DNA of 64,000 bases from Melioribacteraceae bacterium 4301-Me. GTDB lineage: Bacteria; Bacteroidota; Ignavibacteria; Ignavibacteriales; Melioribacteraceae. The DNA lies in the NCBI GenBank assembly GCA_041538185.1, contig JBGORM010000001.1:620001-684000 (forward strand), given 5' to 3'. The notes under the pieces were generated by a model, which saw nothing but the letters and a program-made list of their open reading frames with translations, searched no databases and was not told where the DNA came from. The position numbers were made by a program, and so were the translations under genes. The stretch's first letter is position 1. Each line of letters opens with the position of its first letter. Below are positions 55,766 through 63,246 of the stretch, in pieces.

Positions 55766-56833
55766 ATGCTGAACAAATTAATCTACTCAGTTATGTTCAT
55801 TTTATATTTTACGAGCTGCGATAAATTAACAGATTTTCGGTCGAGTGGTAACGATGTACCTTCAGGAAATTGGCTTATCCCAACAAATGAAATCTATGAC
55901 GGCGGACCTGGCAAAGATGGCATTCCTGCGCTTGTAAACCCTGAACTTATATCAGATAAAAGTGCTACTTATCTTAACGATGAAGATTTAGTAATAGCTA
56001 TTAAAATAAATAATGAATTAAGAGTCTACCCTCATAAAATACTTGACTGGCATGAAATAATTAATGATGGAATTAATTCTGTAAAATATGCAATTACTTA
56101 TTGTCCATTAACCGGTTCAGGAATTGCATACAATCGTGAAATTAATAATCTAGAAACAACTTTTGGCGTTAGCGGGCTTCTGTATAATACAAATCTAATT
56201 GCTTATGATAGAGCAACAAACAGTAACTGGTCACAAATGAAGCTGGAATGTGTAAATGGCAAATTAATTGGTAAACTTGTACAAACTTTTCCAATAATTG
56301 AGACTTATTGGAAAACCATTAAAAATTACTTCACGGACTCTAAGGTTGTTTCTCTTAATACAGGATACTCAAGAAATTATGGAGTTTATCCATACGGCGA
56401 TTATAAAACTAATAACAGCCTGCTGCTTTTTCCAGTCTCACATGAGGATTCGAGACTACCTAGAAAAGAACGTGTTTTAGGTGTTCTAATTAATAATAAA
56501 GCAAAAGCTTTTAAGTTTACAGACAATACTGAAAATTCAATATCTATAAAACAAAGCACACTAAATAATGTTAACTTTGTAGTAGTAGATAGTAAAAAAA
56601 ATAATTTTATCGTTGCATATCAGCCTGTACTTAATAACGGCAAATCAGTGACATTAAAATCTACCAATTCTAATTTACCCGTAATTATGGAAGACCAATT
56701 TAATAATAAGTACGATTTATTTGGCTATGTCATAGAAGGTCTAGATGAGGGCGCAAAATTAAAAACTGTAACTCAATATATTGCATACTGGTTTGCTTGG
56801 GCAGCTTTTTATCCCGACACTGAGCTTGAATAA
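55766..56833 (+). CDS. DUF3179 domain lipoprotein
   Basis: The start is the ATG at 55766 behind AGGTGA; a GTG nine bases upstream overlaps that site. The lipobox is YFTSC (Cys about 18). The mature protein has LIPTNEIYDGGPGKDGIPAL, the DUF3179 core DEDLVIAIKINNELRVYPH, TYCPLTGSGIAYNR, FGVSGLLYNTNLIAYDR and SNWSQM, and ends YWFAWAAFYPDT. The family is periplasmic and of unknown biochemistry; its CPLTG segment is invariant. Confidence 0.9.
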   Translation: MLNKLIYSVMFILYFTSCDKLTDFRSSGNDVPSGNWLIPTNEIYDGGPGKDGIPALVNPELISDKSATYLNDEDLVIAIKINNELRVYPHKILDWHEIINDGINSVKYAITYCPLTGSGIAYNREINNLETTFGVSGLLYNTNLIAYDRATNSNWSQMKLECVNGKLIGKLVQTFPIIETYWKTIKNYFTDSKVVSLNTGYSRNYGVYPYGDYKTNNSLLLFPVSHEDSRLPRKERVLGVLINNKAKAFKFTDNTENSISIKQSTLNNVNFVVVDSKKNNFIVAYQPVLNNGKSVTLKSTNSNLPVIMEDQFNNKYDLFGYVIEGLDEGAKLKTVTQYIAYWFAWAAFYPDTELE

Positions 56834-56955
56834 AAATGTTTTAACAAAATCATGAATTAGAGAATAAAATAGTGGTTAAACAAACTATTTGAATAAAGAG
56901 ATTATAATTTTTTTGGGCATAGAATTCAGAATAAAAACAAAATAAAGGAATTAAG

Positions 56956-57582
56956 ATGAACATAAAATATTTTGCATCGATAACATGCTTGATAATAAGC
57001 GGGATTATTATGGCTCAGGGTAATAACAACGTTGCAAACAGTGCAGAGGAAGTTTGTCCAATTAAAATTAGCAGCGAAATTCCAGATGTAACTGTTCACA
57101 ATTTATCGGGAGAGGAAATTCCAATAAAAGAAATCACAAAAAACAAAAAGTCAATAATAATATTCTACCGCGGTGGCTGGTGCCCATTTTGCAATATGCA
57201 TTTAAGTGATTTACAAACAATTGAAGATGACCTCGTAAAAATTGGTTATAAACTAATTGCAATAAGCATGGATAAACCGGAAAATCTCAAAGCTTCAATT
57301 GAAAAGCATAATTTAAAGTATGAATTATACTCCGACAGCAAAGCCGCTGCATGCAAAGCTTTCGGTATTGCTTTTAAAGCAAGCGATGAATATGTGAATA
57401 AGCTAAAAAATTTTAATATGGACCTTGAAGCCAGTTCCGGCGAAAAGCATCATATTTTGCCCGTGCCAAGTGTTTTTCTTGTCGACGAAAATGGCATTAT
57501 TAAGTTCGAGTATGTTAATCCAAATTATAAAGAACGAATAAAAGCAAAGATGCTCTTAGAAATAGCAAAAAATTATTTATGA
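56956..57582 (+). CDS. Exported peroxiredoxin-like / thioredoxin-fold protein
   Basis: This 208-residue AhpC/TSA-type protein follows a signal peptide (about 1-21). It has IIFYRGGWCPFCNMHL with cysteines C76 and C79 in a CxxC that replaces the single peroxidatic Cys of classical peroxiredoxins, then AISMDKPENLKASIEKH and PVPSVFLVDENGIIKF. It should reduce peroxides or disulfides in the periplasm. AAAGGA precedes the ATG, and its stop overlaps the histidine kinase start (ATGA). Confidence 0.88.
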   Translation: MNIKYFASITCLIISGIIMAQGNNNVANSAEEVCPIKISSEIPDVTVHNLSGEEIPIKEITKNKKSIIIFYRGGWCPFCNMHLSDLQTIEDDLVKIGYKLIAISMDKPENLKASIEKHNLKYELYSDSKAAACKAFGIAFKASDEYVNKLKNFNMDLEASSGEKHHILPVPSVFLVDENGIIKFEYVNPNYKERIKAKMLLEIAKNYL

Positions 57583-59132
57583 AACTCTGGCTAAAACTTA
57601 CAATTATATTAACGATATTAATTAATCTAATAATTCAAGTTGGATTATTAATACTAAAGCCCAAGATTGAAAAGTTTTCAGAAGAACTTTTGGGAGATAA
57701 ATTAAAAAGCATTGCTGCCTCAATAGCAGCAAGTATCGATGGAAATGAATTTTCTCAAATTAATATTTACGATTCATCTTCATTAACAACTCCAATTTAT
57801 AAGCACATCCACCAAACAATTAAATTAGCAGAAAAAAATTTACAACTGCATAACAATCAATATTTAATTTCAATTCTTGATAAAAATAGCCTTGCCTTTG
57901 GAGTAGTACTTACAAAAATTCAAGATGGAAAAGATTCATTGATGCAATTAAATAAAGAAGGCACAGTTGCTGCTTTATCAGTTTATGACACCAAAAAATG
58001 TGTTCGCACTAAGCCTTATTATGACAAATACGGCAGTTGGCTTTCTGGACTTGCACCAATTATGGATAAAAATAATAATGTCGTGGGAGTTGTAAAAGTA
58101 GACCAAAAATATGAACAGATACAATCAATTATTGATAACATTAACGAAAAGATATTTGCTGGAAGAATTGCGTTAATCCCCATTACAATATTGATTAGTA
58201 TAATATTGTCTAACGTATTTTTACTTCCAATAACCAAAGTTAAAAATCAAATTCAGAGGATTGCTTCAGGAAATTATTCGGAGAACAAGAGAATAAAATC
58301 TGGCGGCGAAATAAAAGAATTAGTAGATGCTGCAGAAATGTTAAGAAAAACATTATTTGAACAGCAACAGAAAATCTTTAACACAATTAGTGAACTGAAA
58401 AATGCCAAAGAAAAGGCCGAATCTTCTGATAAAATGAAAAGTGAATTTTTAGCTTTAATCTCACATGAAATTAGAACACCACTCAATGTTATCTTAGGCA
58501 ATATCGAACTATTAAAAATGGAAGTGCAAGATGGACAGCTAGAATCATTTATTGATATTGCTGAAAGCGTTAAAATTGGGAGTCAGAGACTTATAAGGAC
58601 AATTGAAATGATGGTATTATACAGTGAATTAGCTTCGGGGAGTTATAATACCAAGTTGCAGTATGTCAACTTATTTACCGTAATAAATAACGTTGCAAAT
58701 GAAATTGAAATTGAAGCTGCTAAAAAAGGTATTCGGTTAAAAACCGATTGTGCTTCAACTACTAATGTTGTACTAGCCGACAAATTATTATTGGAAGAAG
58801 CCGTAAAACAGATTGCTGATAATGCAGTTAAGTTTTCTGATTCAGGTGAAATAATTTTCTGCTTGATGGAAGAAGCAGACTATGGAGTTAAAGTTATTGT
58901 AAAAGATGGAGGGAAGGGAATTTCAAAAGAGTTTATGGCGGAATTATTTAAACCATTCAGACAGGAAGACATGAGCACAACACGAGGTTACGAGGGTAAT
59001 GGACTTGGGTTAGCAATTGCAAAAAAATGCTGCGATTTATGCGAGTTTGAATTAAGAATTGAGAGTGAAAAAGGCAAAGGAACTACTGTCGAAATAAATA
59101 TTCCTAAGAGTAAATTTTTTCGAACATTATAA
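57579..59132 (+). CDS. Sensor histidine kinase
   Basis: This 517-residue membrane kinase has TM1 at about 4-26, a periplasmic sensor of about 165 residues (Cache-like, with SGLAPIMDKNNNVVGVVKVD), TM2 at about 196-216 and HAMP to about 260. The phospho-acceptor is H296 in ISHEIRTPLN. The ATPase has N415 (QIADNAVKFS), DGGKGI (443-448) and GNGLGLAI (473-480). No response regulator is adjacent. Coupling to the peroxiredoxin by an ATGA overlap suggests it senses a redox or envelope signal. Confidence 0.92.
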   Translation: MKLWLKLTIILTILINLIIQVGLLILKPKIEKFSEELLGDKLKSIAASIAASIDGNEFSQINIYDSSSLTTPIYKHIHQTIKLAEKNLQLHNNQYLISILDKNSLAFGVVLTKIQDGKDSLMQLNKEGTVAALSVYDTKKCVRTKPYYDKYGSWLSGLAPIMDKNNNVVGVVKVDQKYEQIQSIIDNINEKIFAGRIALIPITILISIILSNVFLLPITKVKNQIQRIASGNYSENKRIKSGGEIKELVDAAEMLRKTLFEQQQKIFNTISELKNAKEKAESSDKMKSEFLALISHEIRTPLNVILGNIELLKMEVQDGQLESFIDIAESVKIGSQRLIRTIEMMVLYSELASGSYNTKLQYVNLFTVINNVANEIEIEAAKKGIRLKTDCASTTNVVLADKLLLEEAVKQIADNAVKFSDSGEIIFCLMEEADYGVKVIVKDGGKGISKEFMAELFKPFRQEDMSTTRGYEGNGLGLAIAKKCCDLCEFELRIESEKGKGTTVEINIPKSKFFRTL

Positions 59133-59164
59133 AAATTAAACCATACAACAAATATTTAGACTAA

Positions 59165-59722
59165 TCAATACTTATAGCCTTTTACTTCATCTTCAGTAAA
59201 TTCAACCCCTAACCCAAGCGCTACGCGATTAACAAAGTTAAAATAGCCAATTATTAAATTTGCCATAAGTATATCTTCGTCATTCCAATCAAACTTTTTA
59301 AGATTGTCAATGGTTTCTTGAGTAATTGAATTTGGATTTGCCGTAAGATTAAAAGCATAATCGAGCAAAATTTTAATTTTGGGAGAAAAATCTATACTTC
59401 GAAAATCATTTATAAACTGCAGTAATTTATTGCTATCCTTCCAATAAAAATTAAGAGCCTCAGCATGATGATTAATACAATAATCACATTTGTTAGCCAC
59501 AGAAACAACTACAGCCATCATTTCTCTCAGTTCACGAGATAAATTCGACTTACTAAACATAATAGATTTATAAAATTCCATGTGTTTAATCATTGTATCG
59601 GGTAATAAACTATGAATTTTCATTATGTTGGAAAGTTTACCGCGAGAAGATTTTATTTCTTCATAGGCAGTTTTTAGTTTGCCTTCTGCTTCAGCTTCAT
59701 CGATTATCCTTATAAAGGGCAC
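59165..59722 (-). CDS. AhpD-like carboxymuconolactone decarboxylase-family protein
   Basis: This 185-residue helical protein contains EMMAVVVSVANKCDYCINHH, the CxxC-x3-H centre of AhpD-type disulfide reductases and of the peroxidase-related enzymes, plus DEAEAEGKLKTAYEEI and DDEDILMANLIIGYFNFVNR-type segments. It is probably a thiol peroxidase partner. It lies convergent to the histidine kinase and 1 bp after the thioredoxin-like gene, so these two are co-transcribed. Confidence 0.88.
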   Translation of the reverse strand: MPFIRIIDEAEAEGKLKTAYEEIKSSRGKLSNIMKIHSLLPDTMIKHMEFYKSIMFSKSNLSRELREMMAVVVSVANKCDYCINHHAEALNFYWKDSNKLLQFINDFRSIDFSPKIKILLDYAFNLTANPNSITQETIDNLKKFDWNDEDILMANLIIGYFNFVNRVALGLGVEFTEDEVKGYKY

Positions 59723-59723
59723 T

Positions 59724-59954
59724 TTAAACCTTGTTTATTTTTTTTAACAATCTATTTTTATCTATATCGCCGTATGAAAATAATTTATCGTCAATTAACA
59801 ACGCTGGCGTTATAAAAATCTTTTTATTACGCAAGGAATTAATGTGAACCGTTTCAATATTCAGAAATGGGTAATTGGCTTTAATTAGTTCGAGTAAACT
59901 TTGAGCTCGTTTGCACGCTTCACAATTATCCGAAATGATTAGTCGTAATGTCAT
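59724..59954 (-). CDS. Thioredoxin/glutaredoxin-like protein
   Basis: This 76-residue protein starts at the ATG 59954 (MTLRLIISDNCEACKRAQ); an upstream in-frame TTG at 59990 is possible but would add a hydrophobic leader. The CEAC motif (residues 11-14) and the later FITPALLIDDKLFSYGDID with cis-Pro position identify a small thiol-disulfide domain. The gene is 43 bp downstream of the operator-like palindrome at 59998 and heads the pair with the AhpD-like gene. Confidence 0.75.
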   Translation of the reverse strand: MTLRLIISDNCEACKRAQSLLELIKANYPFLNIETVHINSLRNKKIFITPALLIDDKLFSYGDIDKNRLLKKINKV

Positions 59955-59997
59955 ATATTTTTTTACAGCAAAAATCACAAAAGCCCACAATTATTTC

Positions 59998-60013
59998 TGT
60001 CAAATTATTGACA
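59998..60013. promoter_or_regulatory. Operator-like palindrome TGTCAA-ATTA-TTGACA
   Basis: This is the third copy of the same inverted repeat. It lies in the 60-bp gap between the Crp/Fnr gene stop and the thioredoxin-like gene start, well placed to control the latter pair. Confidence 0.65.
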
Positions 60014-60014
60014 A

Positions 60015-60707
60015 TTACTTGTAAATATATTTTTTCAGCTCAGAAATGTTATTAATTATAAGCTTATTTCTATCAAAATCGATAACTTTTTTCTCTCTTA
60101 ATTCTGTAAGAAAATAGTTAACAGTTTGACGAGAACAAGCCGTCAATTCACCAATTGTTGAATGTTTCAAGAAAGGCTTAATAAATATTTGATCACCTAT
60201 TTTTTTGCCATACTTTTCAGCATATCTTATAATAAACGAAACTATTCTTTGTTTGGAATCTTTAAATATTAGGTCTTCTATTCTTTCCGAAAAACTCCTC
60301 AGTTTAAGTCCAATTATCTTAGTTAATCTAAGATTCAATTCGGGATTTTTTTCAATGAATGACGCAAGGTCATTTTTATCAATTGCACATATAAGAGATG
60401 GCTCCAACGTAACAGCGTAGTCGGTTCTTTGTCCCTCATCCAAATACGCCATTTCTCCAAAAATCTCACCAGGATTGATTATAGTTAATATTTTTTCGCT
60501 GCCATCATTGAGATATTTTGTAATTTTTACTCTGCCTGTCTTAAGAAAGTAAATATTTTGGGACGGCTCCTCAGCAAAATAAATTGGCTCATTAGCCTTA
60601 GTTTCTTTATCAGTAATCATTTTGTTTAATTCAATCATCTTATTCTTATCTAAATTGCTAAACAGATTAAAATTTTCTAAATACCATAATCTTGACTTTT
60701 CAGGCAT
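60015..60707 (-). CDS. Crp/Fnr-family transcription regulator
   Basis: The ATG at 60707 is preferred over a TTG 12 bases upstream. The 230-residue protein has a cyclic-nucleotide-binding beta-barrel (about 10-125: FLKTGRVKITKYLNDGSEK, NPGEIFGEMAYLDEG), a dimer helix and a C-terminal winged helix with STIGELTACSRQTVNYFLTEL. It lacks the N-terminal cysteines of Fnr, so it is not an obvious Fe-S oxygen sensor. The GE-x-FGE part is close to Crp, but the cAMP arginine/serine pair is not evident. It probably binds the three TGTCAA-N4-TTGACA sites nearby. Confidence 0.92.
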   Translation of the reverse strand: MPEKSRLWYLENFNLFSNLDKNKMIELNKMITDKETKANEPIYFAEEPSQNIYFLKTGRVKITKYLNDGSEKILTIINPGEIFGEMAYLDEGQRTDYAVTLEPSLICAIDKNDLASFIEKNPELNLRLTKIIGLKLRSFSERIEDLIFKDSKQRIVSFIIRYAEKYGKKIGDQIFIKPFLKHSTIGELTACSRQTVNYFLTELREKKVIDFDRNKLIINNISELKKYIYK

Positions 60708-61140
60708 ATTACTAACCAATTATTTTGGAATTTTACAATTCAATATAACTAAAAGCATTAAAAAGATTAACAATATTTTCTTCATTTCTGTCCAAAATAA
60801 TTTATATCAATGGACTTATCGATACTTAGCACCATATCTGTCTATAGATATTTTAGTGTGGTCTAGAAAGTAAGATTTTCCGCCAGAATACGGCGGACAA
60901 GTTGAAAAATAGAACACCGACAACACAAACCTGTCTGCGCAGTCAGGTTTTAACGTACCCGCCTGCCAAAGTACTTTGTACGGCGGGCAGGCCTGTCTAC
61001 CGATAGGAAGATTTTCATAGCCTGCCTGCTGAACGAATTCATCGGAAAGCAGGATTATATAATTAAAAAATTACTTCCTGCAAGGTGGTGAATTCTCATT
61101 AGACAGCCCCTAACAAAATCTATAGGATTTGAAGGATAAT
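60708..61140. repeat. GC-rich nested palindromes in AT-rich DNA
   Basis: No gene is seen. Palindromes include TCCGCC...GGCGGA (60879-60897), AACCTGTCTGCGCAGTCAGG closing with TT (60928-60949), a CCCGCCTGCC / GGCGGGCAGG cruciform (about 60958-60993) and CCTGCT...AGCAGG (about 61025-61056). The local GC content is far above the surroundings. These look like multiplied short palindromic elements. Confidence 0.65.
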
Positions 61141-61834
61141 AATTAACATAAAACTACGAAGGAGTGAAATTATTGTAGAGGTAAAAAATAAAAACATCAC
61201 CAAAACCCCAAAGGGGTGGCATCATTATAGGAAATATAAATCCATATATGCCAACAAAACCCCGAAGGGGCAATGCTGTTAGGTTAAGGAGGAGAAAAAA
61301 ATCATAAATCAATAACATCACTAAACTCTGAATTTGTAATACCAATATTTGGAAATAATTGTGTTTATGTTATAATAATGTCATCCCTTCGGGATTTTAC
61401 TTGTCTGCGACAAGCCATGATAAATATCTTAACTCATCTCCCAACCGTCATCAGAATTCGACGAAGTCTGTCGACCTTCTTTTTCAATGAAAAGATACGA
61501 TTTCTCTTTATTTTCAAAATCCTTCTCTTTTTAGAACCTGACTGTCGACAAAGGTAGCAAGAGATTTAGTGTGAATTTTGTAACATGTGTTGACATTTTT
61601 ACACAGCCCCATAAAGCTTCTGAGAATTGTTATTTTAACATTATCATAATTCCGTTAGGGATTGAATATTTTTAGAATTTTTATAACCTCATGAATTCAA
61701 AGTCCCTTAGAGGGACGCAATAGGTTTTATCAAAATAAACTTGTTCGATGCGGCAATAGTAATAGTAAAGATATTCATCTTCTTTAATTTGAATCGAAGT
61801 TAGTGTATATTAGTGTAGTTCTTATATCAATTTT

Positions 61835-61990
61835 GCGACCGTTGTTCAATCCGCCTTCGGCGGACGAGTTCTTACGTTTTTTGCTTGATTGCTATTATTG
61901 TCTTTGTTTACATGAAAATTTTTGTGACTGTAGTTCAACTGGGCAAAGCATGTTGACGGAGTTCATCCCGCTAAAAGCGGAAGATCACAT
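61835..61990 (+). repeat. Degenerate tRNA-Arg copies with palindromic insertions
   Basis: A first head, gcgaccgttgttcaa, runs into the palindrome TCCGCC-TTC-GGCGGA (61850-61864) and a spacer ending ttacatgaaaatttttg, parallel to 51516-51602. It is followed by gtgactgtagttcaactgg at 61924, a second tRNA-like sequence. Its anticodon region is interrupted by a hairpin CCGCT-AAA-AGCGG (61968-61980), after which agatcac resumes the anticodon stem. Confidence 0.6.
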
Positions 61991-62014
61991 TCTAAGTTCT
62001 TCACATATTGTTAT

Positions 62015-62088
62015 GCGCCCGTAGCTCAATTGGATAGAGCATGTGACTTCGGATCACAGGGTTGAGGGTTCGAATCCTTCCGGGCGTA
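62015..62088 (+). tRNA. tRNA-Arg (anticodon TCG)
   Basis: This gene differs from the tRNA-Arg at 51603 in only a few positions, mainly the anticodon arm. It has acceptor stem GCGCCCG/CGGGCGT, anticodon stem TGTGA/TCACA with loop CTTCGGA (anticodon TCG, reading CGA), T-arm GAGGGTTCGAATCCTTC and discriminator A. Confidence 0.93.
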
Positions 62089-62568
62089 CAAATGTTACTT
62101 TTACACTTAGACTAACAAATAAACCTGTTCTACTCTCCCCTTTCTAAAATTAAATATATCTATTTACTTTATTTATCATTGCTGTCAGAAATAATTTTGA
62201 AATCAAATTCCGAAGGGATGAATTACAAATAAATTTAGAAAACTTCATGATTTTGGACTATTCTACTTGTCTTGTAAATCAATCCCTATCTCGTCCCTAC
62301 GGGACTTTTAACTTCAGTTTGATATTTATTTATTCTATAACTATATAATCCCTAAAGGGATTACATTGGTTTATGCATAATCAAAGCTTTATTGTCCCCT
62401 CAGGACAAAATATTTATAGGATAAAGAACAAAGAAATAGATTAAGTCCATTTAGGGACGAAATAAAAAATGTATTGGACAGATATGTTATTTATATTAGT
62501 CAAATAATAAAATTATGATTGTCCATTATTCTTCAAACTTTCTTCAGATTTTTAATTTAGCTTAAGGT

Positions 62569-63246
62569 ATGAAGATTTTATTAATCGAAGACGAAAAGGA
62601 CCTTGCCAAATCAATTGTAGATTTTTTATGCAGAGAAGAATTTGTTATTGACGCTGTACATAATTATGCAGACGCTTACGAAAAAATTAACCTTTACGAA
62701 TACGACTGTGCATTGATTGATATTATGTTACCTGGTGGCTCTGGCTTAAATTTGGTTACAAAGTTTAAGGAAATCCAGCCTAAGTGCGGCATAATAATTA
62801 TTACTGCCAAAAATACCATTGACGATAAACTAACAGGACTAGAACTTGGTGCGGATGATTATATTACTAAGCCATTTCATCTTGCAGAATTAAATGCAAG
62901 AATAAAATCAGTTTTAAGAAGAAGATTTTTTGATGGAAACAACAAAGTAGTTATAAATGAAATTTCAATTGATACTGAAACAAGAACAGTTTCTGTAAAC
63001 AATAAAAATGTTGAGTTAACTAAAAGAGAGTACGATATTCTTTTGTTTTTTGTTAGCAATAAGGAAAGGGTTCTAACAAAAGAATCAATCGTTGAACACA
63101 TCTGGGGAGATGATGCAAATGCTTTTGATAATTTTGATTTTGTTTACACACACATTAAAAACCTTCGCAAAAAGCTTATAGAGCAAGGTGCGAATGATTA
63201 CATCAAATCTGTTTATGGAATCGGATATAAGTTTACATTAAAATGA
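62569..63246 (+). CDS. OmpR/PhoB-family response regulator
   Basis: This 225-residue regulator has a receiver domain (1-120; D8, D9-type acidic pocket in LLIEDEKD, phospho-acceptor D51 in ALIDIMLPGG, K in YITKPFHLAEL). A winged-helix DNA-binding domain lies at about 130-224 (LTKREYDILLFF, VDNFDFVYTHIKNLRKKL-like helix, SVYGIGYKF). The start follows a repeat-rich gap. Its stop overlaps the ATG of the kinase gene (ATGA), a standard two-component pair. Confidence 0.94.
   Translation: MKILLIEDEKDLAKSIVDFLCREEFVIDAVHNYADAYEKINLYEYDCALIDIMLPGGSGLNLVTKFKEIQPKCGIIIITAKNTIDDKLTGLELGADDYITKPFHLAELNARIKSVLRRRFFDGNNKVVINEISIDTETRTVSVNNKNVELTKREYDILLFFVSNKERVLTKESIVEHIWGDDANAFDNFDFVYTHIKNLRKKLIEQGANDYIKSVYGIGYKFTLK

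Larger units (their letters stand above)
61141..62500. repeat. Field of short hairpins with 3-base loops
   Basis: Apart from the tRNA-Arg and its relics, no gene is seen. Hairpins include ACCCC-AAA-GGGGT (61205-61217), CCCC-GAA-GGGG (61260-61270), ATCCC-TTC-GGGAT (61383-61395), GTCCCT-TAG-AGGGAC (61702-61716), GTCCC-TAC-GGGAC (62293-62305) and AATCCCT-AA-AGGGATT (62347-62362). Weaker ones occur near 61650, 62208, 62395 and 62445. They share a C-run/G-run stem. Confidence 0.75.

Noticed and set aside
61154..61345. Open frame encoding a hydrophobic 63-aa peptide on the minus strand
   Set aside because: Its PLRGF/PPLWGF segments are translations of the C-run/G-run palindromes, it has no ribosome site, and no other coding sign.
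61803..62024. 73-aa frame on the plus strand
   Set aside because: It runs through the degenerate tRNA copies and into the real tRNA-Arg gene, so it is not a protein gene.
51603..62088. Integrated phage or integrative element at tRNA-Arg
   Set aside because: No integrase, excisionase, replication or phage structural gene is found; the tRNA repeats can be explained as paralogous tRNA genes.
52410..62460. CRISPR array
   Set aside because: The palindromes are short, differ in sequence, are irregularly spaced and lack uniform spacers; no cas gene is present.
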